NCBI GenBank assembly: GCA_900617975.1
Contig: UZAE01001816.1
Location: forward strand, 1 to 11,399
Length of the DNA: 11,399 nucleotides
Direction of reading: 5' to 3'
DNA from: Rodentolepis nana
Lineage: Eukaryota > Platyhelminthes > Cestoda > Cyclophyllidea > Hymenolepididae
Both the position numbers and the translations under genes were made by a program. The number at the start of each line of letters is the position of its first letter. Positions within the stretch are counted from its first letter, which is position 1. Below are positions 1 through 8,917 of this stretch, in pieces. A model generated the notes under the pieces. The model saw nothing but the letters and a program-made list of their open reading frames with translations. It was not told the DNA's origin and did not search any database.

Positions 1-2
1 TG

Positions 3-569
3 ATACTTTCGGACTCACAGTCAGCAATAAACTCAATTGGAAACATAGAGCCACCCAAAACAGCTGAGATAAAGGAATGTAGAAAACTCTATGAGCTGCT
101 GAGAGAGAAAATCAAAACAGTGGTCCTATAATGGATTCCTGGTCACTGTGGCATTAAAGGCAATGAGCTTGCTGACACACTTGCTAAGAAGGGGACAACA
201 ATTTTGTAATTCATGGACCGGCCGATGTCTTTCCACACAATGAAGGCCTTAATCAGAAGAGAATTCAAGACCTCAAGGTGCAGCGAACTTAAAGCTCAAA
301 CAAAGGAGAAGCAGTGGACAGTGGCACTCTCCGACATACCCGACTGGCCAAGAATCGAAGCCGTTGCTGAGTTTAGACTACGTACTGGACACGATTGCTT
401 GGCAAAACACCTTCACAGATTGGGAGTATACACTCAACCCAAATCCCCTCTATGTAACCTACAGGAGGAAATGGAGAAGACCCACCTGATTCGATGTCCA
501 GCCCTAAAGACAAGGGCGGAAAGCCAGAGATACTGGGAAGCAAGAAGACAGCTAATGAATTGCTATTAA
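3..569 (+). pseudogene. LINE ORF2 C-terminus: RNase H remnant plus Cys/His motif, with two in-frame stops
   Basis: Reading the frame that starts at base 3 gives the end of a retrotransposon ORF2 polyprotein. RNase H would remove the RNA strand during target-primed reverse transcription. Visible motifs are ILSDSQSAINS, with a catalytic-type Asp at 12-14, and WIPGHCGIKGNELAD, with the His at 144-146 and the last Asp at 174-176. After RNase H comes RLRTGHDCLAKHLHR and a Cys/His motif ending LCNLQEEMEKTHLIRC. Family members usually have C-x-x-C here; in this copy the first Cys position appears to be Ser. In-frame TAA codons at 129-131 and 207-209 break the frame, so it is dead. The open piece at 213-569 is only the part after the second stop, and its ATG is not a real start. 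Upstream RNase H residues and the reverse transcriptase are outside the window. Confidence 0.92.
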
Positions 570-679
570 TTAACTGCTATAAATGTACCCCACCCCACCC
601 TTGGGGAAGCTGAAGTCAAAGTTTAAGGGCAAATGATAAATATCACAATGCCTGCCATTTGAAAAAAATAAATAAATAT
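570..679 (+). other. LINE copy 1 3' UTR and A-rich tail
   Basis: This segment follows the ORF2 stop. It starts with a C-rich patch (about 577-592), continues with the tail module shared with the short elements (606-662), and ends in an A-rich stretch with AATAAATAAATA. In LINEs that need a specific 3' sequence, this region is what the element's own reverse transcriptase binds. The matches to the other copies (TGAAGTCAA at 611-619, AATGATAA at 632-639, CTGCCATTTGA at 652-662) make it the best candidate for that recognition tail. The function is inferred from the shared sequence. Confidence 0.75.
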
Positions 680-1311
680 ATTTGTAAAAATCTTGTTACT
701 TTGGTTTAATTCCCAAACCACTCTAGGAACGCGTTTTTCTTCGCTCATCTGGACTTAAGGAGCACTATCTTTGAGACCATCAAACTTGATTGGGAATGAA
801 AATTACTTTGAGTACACATCTCCTTTCTTGAAAGTCGTAGTACAACCCGCCCCACCCCCCCCCATCAAAAACTCATCTTTCAAGAGAAAATTTGTTCAAT
901 CAGTCCTAAGGTTCAAAGGGAGAAGCGAAACCGATAAGTATCTAGCTGCGGAATAACGCTTAATTCCATAAATAAACATATTTGTTGTTGTATTATATCC
1001 AAATCGTATTTCAATGTCAAAATTATGATTTTCTCTCCGAACATCTTCAGCCTAAGATGAATAGGTTATCTCTTTCTGTCTGCTTCACTTTACTTTTTTG
1101 TACCTTTTGAAATCATTCAAATTTATAATCGTCCCTGGTAGTGATTTAGCTGGTTCGGAAGAAGGTAAAGTGATAGGCGGAAGAAAGTGAATTATTCATT
1201 TTTTTGACCATCAAGTTCATTCCCAGGCAAATACTGTGATTAAGATCACTAACGACATTCAAAGCCTCTCTAATCGCAAATCAGTTACCTGCGCATCAAA
1301 CCTCTCCTCTA

Positions 1312-1358
1312 ATTGGTCCAATAGGTGATCAATTGGACCAATCAGCGATTGAATCGCT
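1312..1358. repeat. two adjacent inverted repeats with CCAAT motifs
   Basis: ATTGGTCCAAT at 1312-1322 and ATTGGACCAAT at 1332-1342 are exact reverse complements, separated by 9 nt. Each carries CCAAT and its complement. Immediately after it AGCGATT (1344-1350), one base, and AATCGCT (1352-1358) form a second perfect inverted repeat. CCAAT is a known promoter element, but no gene or TATA context is visible, so a regulatory role is only a possibility. It could equally be the remnant of a foldback element. Confidence 0.6.
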
Positions 1359-2462
1359 AAAGTGACCCATCTAATGCAATAGGCAGCCCAACCGTTCAGT
1401 AGCAGCATATCGGTCAAGCAAAAGCTTAATTATAAGTAATAATTTTGGGTCTTCGGCAAATCAGAAATTTTTATTCCATCTTCAAAAAACCGGTCTCTCG
1501 AACTCGTGGAAACGGATTGAGGATAAACGAAAATTCCATCTGATTTCACTGGTGAGTAACCGATACTTGAATCTTTCATTTTTTCCTTGTCTTTGAACCA
1601 GATATAGAGGATAATCGTAAAGGGACGTTTATCAATATATAAAAATAACATGACAAAATTTAAGTTTTAAAAGGTGACATTCTGGTCATTATTAAGGCAA
1701 TTTGAAGCACTCATTGTCAGCGAAATCGGCTGGCCATGGGGACACATAAAATGATAAAAAATAATACAGCTACCTTTTGAATGAAATTTTGATCCATTCT
1801 ACAGGATTAAGGAGAAGCCATTTACTATTTCAAGCACGAAATCAAAATGAAAAAAATTAGGCGAAAACACGTAGAGACAGACCTGCAGTTTTTTGATCAT
1901 CCAGATGTTAGAAGTGCAAACTTTTAGTTCGCTTTTCAATCATTCAGCAGGTAGACAAATTGTGCTTTATTAATCTCTTTATTTTACAACTAAGGAAATT
2001 TTATGTTAACCAATTTGATTACCATAAAATTTTGTAAGAACAATTAGGCTAGTGATCTAAATACACTTTCATTTAGGCTTAGCGTATTTTCGTAATTATG
2101 CGCCATTCTTTCCTTAAAATAAACTTTGAATTAGGAGAGGAAATGTGGGAAATGTCTTTAAAGCTCTTTTTAGATTGGGTGACTGTTGGATCATTATCTT
2201 CCGGCTTATAAACGCACCACTGTAAGCCGCGAGTTTTAATCCATTCATCAATAAAGAGAAAAGCAGCCTTTGTTGAGACATTAACGTTTAATCCTCAAGA
2301 GGCCTGGTGAGGAACCACTCTTTATGACCTAATTACAATATTTTTACAAATAATATTTTAATTGTTATTTTTTTCCTTCCATTATTATCGTTGACCTCCT
2401 GTTCACGAATAATTAGATTTTTGCCTCTTTAAAACCAATGAAATTATGCCTTGAATGTCTAA

Positions 2463-2579
2463 AATTCCGTTGGAGTCTCTAAATCATCAGCTGATATAAC
2501 CGCTGATAATTTTAGAGGTCACCTGATTTTGGGCTGATTGGAAGAATTGATAGTAAAGGTCAATTCTGGCAACGGAATT
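2463..2579. repeat. nested foldback of about 117 bp
   Basis: The outer arms AATTCCGTTG (2463-2472) and CAACGGAATT (2570-2579) are exact 10-bp inverted repeats. Inside, 2477-2491 and 2502-2517 form a hairpin with arms of about 15 bp, off by one inserted base and one mismatch, around a 10-nt loop. The nesting resembles a small MITE or a structured transcript. I found no target-site duplication next to the outer arms and no second copy in the window, so the identity stays open. Confidence 0.5.
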
Positions 2580-3260
2580 CGAATTTCCAAATCAGCTACC
2601 AAATATTGATTACCCTTCCAAGACCGATATCGAAAAGCTTCAGAATGCGCATGATCCTTCACTTATTATCCCTCATCAATTTGATTGCTTCCTAGAGGTC
2701 TTGCAATAGAGACGAATTAACTCTGATGTCGTTTAACTCATGGTTTGCAAAAAATTTAAGTCATTCACTTAAGTTGCTTTGATAAGAATTTATACACCGC
2801 ATTTTGACGCACCGAGACACCAATTTTTTGCAATCCTACTAAATTAAAGACACAGGATTAATTTAATTAAATTAAATTGACTTAAGGGTTAAAATTAAAT
2901 GATGCAGAGATATAAGTGCTTATGCAATTGTGACCTAAAGATATTCAGCTAATTTGGAAAAAAGGTGTTTCCTGATTCAAAAAATATGTCAACTTCATTA
3001 TCCCCTTGCCCATTCTGTTTACAGATGATTAAGCAAGTATTTCTCGATTATTCTGTAATTCAGTCAGAAATCTCTACGATTACCTTGATTTGAGCTGGCA
3101 AGTCTTGATGTTGATCAGTATTGAACAAATGCGTACACCATTAGACCTCTCTTAACCATTGAGAGGACAAGAATGAAATGAGGCGCTTAAGCCAACCCTT
3201 CTTAATTAAAATCGGTCAGCAAGCACCGAGGAACGTATTATGGTATTTACTTTTTGAAAC

Positions 3261-3550
3261 GAGGGTGCGCGATAGGCTTACCTCCAAATGGAGCACTCTG
3301 GACAAAAAAGTGTATAAATCGGCAGTTGATTTCTCATTTCACATTCGACCACTTCCACATCACCCACCTTAACTTTTTCTCTACCTTTGTGTCTGTCTGT
3401 CTCCTTTGCATCGGTGAATCACTCTTCTGTTCCCTATTCCTCGACTTTCTGTTACTTCGATGCTCCTCCTCCTCCTCTCTGTGAAGTCCGAAGTCAACTA
3501 AAGGGCTAATGCTAACTATCGCAAAGCCTACGATTTTTTATCTAAAAATT
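3261..3550 (+). mobile_element. short non-autonomous retroelement, copy A
   Basis: This is one of three dispersed copies of the same element. It starts at the family's common 5' end (GAGGGTGCGCGATAGGCTTACC) and continues with the segment around CGGCAGTTGA. Next comes a T/C-rich body with GTCTGTCTGTCT and GTGAATCACTCTTCTGTTCCC. It ends with the tail module shared with the LINE (from 3483, GAAGTCCGAAGTCAACTAAAGG). Compared with copy C it lacks 18 bp near the head and a net 33 bp in the body. Its terminal part has drifted, and the CTGCCATTTGA block is unrecognisable. The flanks TTTTTGAAACG (5') and TTTTTTAACG (3') could be a decayed target-site duplication, but this is weak. The frame open across 3254-3484 has no ATG start and I do not call it a gene. 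Confidence 0.82.
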
Positions 3551-4520
3551 TTTTAACGTGCACTACGCATTAAGTTGGCATTCTATTGTCAGTTTATCAA
3601 ATCAACTGGATGATTTTTAACTAGCCTAGTAAATACTAATAATATGGAGGTTAGATGAGGCATTTAGGTAGTTATTTATATTGCCCTCATTGACCAAGTT
3701 AGAGATCATGAGGTGGACGAATACCGCGGTAGCTTCAGCGGTGTGGTTAAGCGATAGGTCTAATTTTTCTTGCTGCAGAACTAATGAAATGGAAGTTGTG
3801 CAATTTCTTTATCCGTGTGGAAAGAGATTATTTACTCATTAAAAACAAACTTGGTGCCTATGGATTAGATTTAACAAAGTGCGGTGTTTCGATGTGAGCC
3901 AAATTTATACATCATTCACTGGATGTCATAAATTTCAACCAATATAATATCTTTTAAATAATTTTGCCGACATTTCGTTTTCCCACACTTTTAGCTTCCT
4001 CTTCACAATCCCTAATTAGTGAAAGACTATTTTGACGTAGCGTTTAAATTTCGAGGTAACCAATAATCCTAATGAATCTTTCATTGGCATTTTTGACAGC
4101 CAATTATTAGCCTATTTCTACTTTTAACTAGATTAGCAATTTTAACATTTGCCCATTGGGAAAAAAGTCTGTAGTTAAATAGTTCAATTTTGCTATGCTA
4201 CGATCATTGCAACTTTTAAATGTCAAAAGGAGATAATTGATTGAATTAGACACACTAAATCAATCAATAAATCAACCCGCCAATAGGGAGTTGTTATTGG
4301 AGATAAGCGCTTGCTCGGTAATTCAGGTAATGAGTTGTGAAAATTAAGTTACTATGCTTGAATTATTTCAGTGAGAAAACCCTGTAGAACTCGAGTATCA
4401 AAGTCAAATGAAATGAAACCGTTTTTTAATCTTAATTTGTATTCTCAATTCTTCTTGCTTTTTTATTATTCTTTTTGATTTTTTGCTCAAAATTGTCCTA
4501 TTGTGGTTTCAATAGAATAA
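3551..4520. other. non-coding stretch, no gene recognised
   Basis: AT-rich sequence between the short element and LINE copy 2. No frame of useful length, no RNA gene and no repeat with a partner elsewhere in the window were found. The only notable features are simple A/T-rich patches. Confidence 0.6.
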
Positions 4521-4770
4521 GTACATAAACTGGCAAGGTTTATAAAGGTTATAATGTGGTCTTTAGTTGACTTCTTGTTTCCCAGTACCCCTGGATTACT
4601 GTCGTTATCTGTAGGGCTGAAGACCGAATCAGGTGGGTTTTCTCCATTTCCTTCTGTTGGTCGCATAGGGAACATGGTGGTTGAATGTAGGGACCTATTC
4701 TGTAAAAGTGCTTCGCAAGGCAATCGTGTCAGGTACATAGTTAAGATTCTGCAACATCTTCGATAGAATA
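4521..4770 (-). mobile_element. 3' end of a LINE, copy 2 (same family as copy 1)
   Basis: On the minus strand this aligns without gaps to the C-terminal coding part of copy 1 and then runs straight into the shared 3' tail. The coding match covers about 4571-4766 and may reach about 4790. The tail covers 4521-4574, with GAAGTCAACTAAAG at its start. The native stop region and the C-rich first half of the 3' UTR seen in copy 1 are missing. The AAGAAG present at the end of the coding part may have acted as microhomology for this deletion. Nothing upstream of the Cys/His region is recognisable, so the copy is 5'-truncated or eroded. Confidence 0.87.
4571..4770 (-). pseudogene. LINE ORF2 C-terminal Cys/His fragment, broken
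   Basis: In the frame that matches copy 1, the translation contains HDCLAKHFYRIG, CSLCDQQKEMEKTHLIR and GYWETRS. By eye about 37 of 65 residues are identical to copy 1, with no gap. Two in-frame stops (complement of 4741-4743 and of 4729-4731) lie before HDCLAKH. Here the CxxC pair of the Cys/His motif is intact (CSLC), but the last Cys has become Ser. Copy 1 shows the opposite loss, so the two decayed independently. The 83-codon frame at 4487-4738 on the same strand is a shifted reading of this fragment and not a protein of its own. Confidence 0.85.
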
Positions 4771-4783
4771 TAACTCACATAGG

Positions 4784-4802
4784 GATGACGTCATCGATGA
4801 CG
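4784..4802. repeat. overlapping palindromes with a TGACGTCA site
   Basis: GATGACGTCATC (4784-4795) and CGTCATCGATGACG (4789-4802) are both perfect palindromes and share seven bases. The first contains TGACGTCA, the consensus of a cAMP-response element. It lies just outside the 5' edge of LINE copy 2. With no gene nearby, a regulatory role is unproven. Confidence 0.5.
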
Positions 4803-5079
4803 GTAGAAAAACTAAGTTGAAATGAAGCAAATATCACTTAACTGATTAACTGAACGTCAGCGCGGAATCCTTACGGAACCACTAAAAAAGCAAATTTGAT
4901 GTGATTTCTTTTGCGTTTGCATTTGACCTACTAACAAAAGAGCTATGAACGAAAATTTCTAATTGGAATAAATTACTTTGTCCTAATTCAATTTTAATCA
5001 TTTGTATTTGCCCAGTTCTTTGTTTAACTTTTATAAACAAATCGATTATATTGATTTGGTTGTGAAATTGCAGGTTAGT

Positions 5080-5093
5080 AGAGAGAGAGAGAG
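5080..5093 (+). repeat. GA microsatellite
   Basis: A short run of about seven AG/GA dinucleotides. Simple-sequence repeat with no visible relation to the mobile elements. Confidence 0.8.
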
Positions 5094-5608
5094 CAAATTT
5101 CTTGGGAATAACGAATTGAGGAAATAATATAATTAACTCTCGTCTTACTAAGTGAACAAAGAGCAATTAGGACATTTTACTCATTTTGGCGTCTTACTTC
5201 CCCAGCCCTGTGGCTTCGACTGATTTTAAAGTCAAAATGACCGGCTAATCCAATCACACCACACTTAAACTTCGGTAGACTTGAACTTACCTTTTTTGTT
5301 CGGGCAATGAATAAATGAATTATGCGCGCATAAATGCTAGTAGCAATCTGCTGAACTAAAGCGCTGTAACCTAAACTCTTTACTATAGTTTTGGAAACAA
5401 AATAACCAATGCCAAAAATTCGAGACCCATGAAAGCATAAATCATCAATTCATTATTTTACTAATTTAAATTAAATTAAAACAATAGATGTAGAGTTGGG
5501 TGGACACTGACCTTGGTAACGAAAATGAAATGAGAAATCTCCTATGATTTCGCTTTCTTGTAATTTTTGTTTTAATTCACCCTTACCACCGACTAATCAA
5601 ACTATCGT

Positions 5609-5653
5609 TTGGATACAAATTAGCTGCATGTTGACAGCTTTCTTTGTATCCAA
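5609..5653. repeat. 45-nt hairpin with an 11-bp perfect outer stem
   Basis: TTGGATACAAA (5609-5619) pairs exactly with TTTGTATCCAA (5643-5653). Inside, AGCTG (5622-5626) pairs with CAGCT (5635-5639), giving 16 pairs with a small internal loop and an 8-nt terminal loop. It is too short for a usual microRNA precursor, and pairing does not extend outwards. It could be a structured RNA or a foldback remnant. Confidence 0.55.
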
Positions 5654-6160
5654 CCTATGACGCATTGCAGTTGTAGCAATTTTTGTGCATTCCTCTCTCT
5701 CCCCCTCTGCAAACAGGGCGATACCGCTCACAGGAAGTAATTCGACTTTGACCTCATTGACCAGGCTAAAGGTAATTAACAATGTGACTACGAATAAAAA
5801 CGCACAGGTAAAGGATAGAAAATCATGCCACGGAATGATCATATTTTAAATAACGGTGGGAAATTTGAATACTGCATGACCAAAACCAACAGGGATGATC
5901 CCCTAGGGAGTGGAGGCAAAAGTCCCATGAGCGCGTAGTGGGTAGGACAACGAACGACTGAGATTAGCACTTGTCAAAGGACGGTGAACTTAATTAAATT
6001 TTCCATTAAAAGGAAAGTCATAAAGTCCATTTTCCGCCTAAAATGAAGTTCGACTCAGAAACAACTTGAATTGAAACCGAAGGAAGCACAAATAGGCATT
6101 GACTAGTCTTCAACAATATTCCCCAAGGGTTCAAATTGCTCCCGACACTACCCCACCAAT

Positions 6161-6552
6161 ATGTATTTATATCAAATGGCAGACGTTTTAATAGTTATCA
6201 TTAGCTCTTTGGTTGACTTCAGGCTTCACAGAGGGAGAGGAGGAACGTCAAAGTGAAAAAGTCGAGAGGGGGGGAGCAAAAGAGTGTTTCAAAGATGTAA
6301 ACGAGGCAGACACAAAGGTGGAAAAAAGGTGAGGTGAGTACTGTGGAAGGAGTCGGATATGACATACAGTGGGGTGATGGCAGTTTGAAATCAAAAGTCA
6401 ACTGCCGGTTAATAGACTTTTTTACCGCTAGTATAGTCCAATATGACATAGAGTGAGGTGCGGAAGTCAACTGCCGGTTAATAGACTTTTTTACCGCATG
6501 AGTATACGTTGCCCAGTGTGCACCACGTGGAGGTAAGTCTATCTCACACCCC
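6161..6552 (-). mobile_element. short non-autonomous retroelement, copy B (with internal duplication)
   Basis: Minus-strand copy of the same family. On that strand it begins with GGGGTGTGAGATAGACTTACC and contains CCACGTGG and GCCCAG-complement head motifs. It then has two copies of a block around AACCGGCAGTTGACTT, a T/C-rich body, and the LINE-type tail (6161-6227). The tail matches LINE copy 1 closely: GAAGCCTGAAGTCAA, AATGATAA and CTGCCATTTGA (complement of 6172-6182). The copy is longer than C because of a tandem duplication at 6359-6506. Both flanks have TTGGTG- or TGGTGGGG-like sequence on the minus strand, a possible target-site duplication that overlaps the element's own first bases and so cannot be settled. 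The 112-codon frame across it has no ATG start. Confidence 0.87.
6359..6506 (-). repeat. tandem duplication inside copy B
   Basis: The 34-bp segment at 6395-6428 is repeated exactly at 6464-6497, an offset of 69 bp. Similar sequence flanks each unit: TATGACATA with a following AGTG-GGTG on one side, and AGTATA on the other. The original duplicated block was therefore about 70-85 bp, with one unit later trimmed. Copies A and C have only one unit. Confidence 0.85.
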
Positions 6553-7607
6553 ACCACACCAACATCGAGGAGACTGAGTGTGATTGGAGAGGACAGTAGT
6601 GTTCATTACCTTTTTTATTGGTCGTTGTCACAAATTTTACACACTGAAATAAACTCAGGGCTAGGCTAAAAATGCCACAATTATTGAATTTTTGGTTGGC
6701 TGAGAAATTCTGTACTCACTTACAACACGATCAGCAACACGTCCACACCTTCGAGACTGTTCAAATACCCAATGAGAGAGGTCTTTCAATCAACCTTGGC
6801 CTTTGTTGCGCACTCCACAAGCTACATTACCAAAATAGAATGACCATTTCATAATTTAGTTATTATTCCAGATTTGATTGATTATGTCTGGTGGCCTTTA
6901 TGGTTCGATGTCTGAGTCACGGTGACTTGACGTCTTCTACGCCACATAACCGAGAATAACACAATATTCTTCCAAGCTCATTTAGTGAAACAATGCATGT
7001 TCAGAAAACCAGAACGATGACTTTTCAAGAAGAGCTAAAACGACTCTTTGAATGTAAATATCTCAGTTTATCTCAGTAGTACGTTTAGTGAGGTTTAAAA
7101 TTTCCTGTGAATTTATACATTTTCTGTAATCAGTATGAATTCTGGAATGCGAAGCAAATATAAATGTCGTTTGTCAGTTGTCGATTTTGATGCTACCTTC
7201 CTGGTACCTTGAAAAAAAAAGAAATGACCCATTTTGTAATTAACCTTGACTGCAAGTTAACCAAATAGTACGCACTTAAATAGGAAACAAAAAATACTGA
7301 TTAATTAAGATTTCGAACAATTGTGCTAATACATCACCACTTGGAGATGTTGGCATTGAAAGTACTTCCACCTATTGTTTTGTAAACAAATTTCCTGTCT
7401 AAATTTATTAATTTAAAAGCTTAGTATACAAGTCACATTTTTGTTATTAAAAATGCTATAGTTACAGCAATTCCGATTGTTCCTATCTATTTTTAAAAAT
7501 TGTGCATTCAAATTGTTTTTATCAGCCTGATTTGTAGTAAAGTCTAATCGTGTTTCATGAAATTAAGAGTTTCATGAGGGAAACTGATCGATAACGTTGG
7601 GCTTTAT

Positions 7608-7625
7608 CATTTTGGATCCAAAATG
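7608..7625. repeat. 18-bp perfect palindrome
   Basis: CATTTTGGATCCAAAATG reads the same on both strands and is centred on GGATCC. No related copy was found in the window and no function can be assigned. Confidence 0.7.
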
Positions 7626-8917
7626 TAGAAAAGCTTCAAGGCCAAAAGGCTGCGTAGCAGGAACCCTCAGTAGGAGCAATGATCGTCGACAGTGTGCACA
7701 GTCGGCGGAAAACGTCGAATCACCCCCCTACCCCAACCCCCACTTTTAAATGTCATCTCACATCATTTGCAAAGACGCAGCCGGTGACATTTGACACAGG
7801 TTGCATGAAAGTTTGTTGCTCGTTCTGGAACTGTCATTCATCAATTTGAATGTATAAACAATATGGGTTGAATGAATCATCGGAACCCAATGTCTTGATA
7901 GCGGCCACATGTTAAAAGGTTATTGTTCTATTTGTGTCTGATTAGCATAATTCTGGGCATTGTGAGATATATTGTTTACTCATCAGATGGGAAAATATTT
8001 TTAACCTATATCTGAAATGTTGTCAATTGGCTGTCAATTTGCTTGGGTGGAGACGAAAGAACGGATATGGAACTCTTCTTAAACTTGAATTGCACAATTG
8101 AAATGTAGAGAATATGACCTTGAAAAGTAGAGTTATCTTAAGTTCAACTTTTGATCGTTTTTTCCATTTATCTTCAAGTTCATATTGCCTTATAATAGTC
8201 TAAATGATTAATATAATAAAAATTCTAATTATAGGCTATTTGGCAAAAATATCTTATAATTTTTTCATGATTTTTCTTGTTTTAAAAGTAATTTTTATTT
8301 ACTTAAAATAATAAATTTGCACACTAGATTAGCAATTCCTCATTTATAGCTGAAATTCAGTTATTTAGTGACATAATTTCGAATAAAAAACGCGTACCAT
8401 CTTTGAAATGTACGTTGTGGTTTATTTTCTATGGCGAATTGCATTTCAAACAATTTGAAAAAATATTATATAGGGCCCCAAAGACCAATTCTTCCTGATT
8501 GGTGCTGAACATCGTAGGCTAAAACCCAATGGTCAAATCGAGAAATTTTGAATTTTGAAAGTAACATACCCTTCTAGTAACTATCATAGATAACAAAATT
8601 GAGGGTGATTCTCTAACTTTGATTTGCGAATTGTATGATCCCTTCCGTTTATCGTTGGTTGGACACAACACCATTTGATGTCAGTTGCTTTCAACAATTA
8701 AAAAACGAGCTTTTTGTATAACCATGGATAATGATAAATTCCTTTGTGCCGCATAAAATAATTCGATTAATACCAGTAAGCTTCATTCAAAGTCAAGATG
8801 ACATCATTGTCAAGAATAGTGTCTCCAAGACAAATGAGACCGATTGAGGTGGGTATCGAAGTTCGTGGTGAACACTTTCAAAACGTGCTCTAGGAAAGTA
8901 ATCGAAACTGATTCATA

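Larger units (their letters stand above)
1..679 (+). mobile_element. 3' end of a LINE (non-LTR retrotransposon), copy 1
   Basis: This is the 3' terminus of a non-LTR retrotransposon that enters the window from the left, so its 5' part is not visible. It holds the end of ORF2 (RNase H remnant and C-terminal Cys/His motif, stop at 567-569), a 3' UTR of about 90 bp, and an A-rich tail with AAAT-like repeats at about 660-679. The RNase H domain places it among I-superfamily-type LINEs; the clade is not resolved. The UTR segment 606-662 is shared with the three short dispersed elements and with LINE copy 2. No target-site duplication can be tested because the 5' end is outside the window. Where the tail stops in the A/T-rich flank is uncertain by about 20 bp. 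Confidence 0.9.
680..3260. other. non-coding stretch, no gene recognised
   Basis: This is AT-rich sequence with stops in all frames. Short frames such as 771-956 (+) and 1430-1651 (-) have no family resemblance and are within chance length. What it does hold: a C-run at 847-863, a CCAAT-containing inverted repeat at 1312-1358, a nested foldback at 2463-2579, an A/T palindrome at 2858-2875, and a small hairpin near 3147-3167 (CCTCTC / GAGAGG arms). I see no tRNA-like or rRNA-like sequence. Confidence 0.6.
4771..6160. other. non-coding stretch, no gene recognised
   Basis: This region holds overlapping palindromes at 4784-4802, a GA microsatellite at 5080-5093, an A/T-rich patch near 5460-5481, and a strong hairpin at 5609-5653. 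The longest frame, 5597-5842 (-), has a hydrophobic N-terminal run, but its length is expected by chance and I recognise no family. I find no splice pattern or RNA gene. Confidence 0.55.

Noticed and set aside
771..956. 61-codon frame containing a proline run
   Set aside because: The proline run comes from a C-homopolymer, there is no motif or homology I recognise, and the length is expected by chance at this base composition.
2858..2875. 18-bp A/T palindrome
   Set aside because: Made only of T and A in short blocks, so it is probably low-complexity sequence.
3178..3372. 64-codon frame across the head of copy A
   Set aside because: It begins in unrelated flank and runs into the repeat in a frame that differs from the one shared by the other copies.
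4487..4738. 83-codon minus-strand frame that looks protein-like
   Set aside because: It is an out-of-frame reading of the LINE copy 2 fragment. The matching frame is shifted and broken by stops.
5597..5842. 81-codon minus-strand frame with a hydrophobic N-terminus that resembles a signal peptide
   Set aside because: Several frames of this length are expected by chance in an 11-kb AT-rich window. It overlaps the hairpin at 5609-5653, and I see no family motif or splice structure.
6118..6135. Twelve-base match to the LINE 3' UTR (complement of ACCCTTGGGGAA) just beyond the tail of copy B
   Set aside because: The bases around it do not align in order with the UTR, so it is more likely chance than another LINE fragment.
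6901..6930. GGTTCGA-like sequence near an inverted repeat, considered as a tRNA T-arm
   Set aside because: No acceptor stem, D-arm or anticodon arm can be placed around it.
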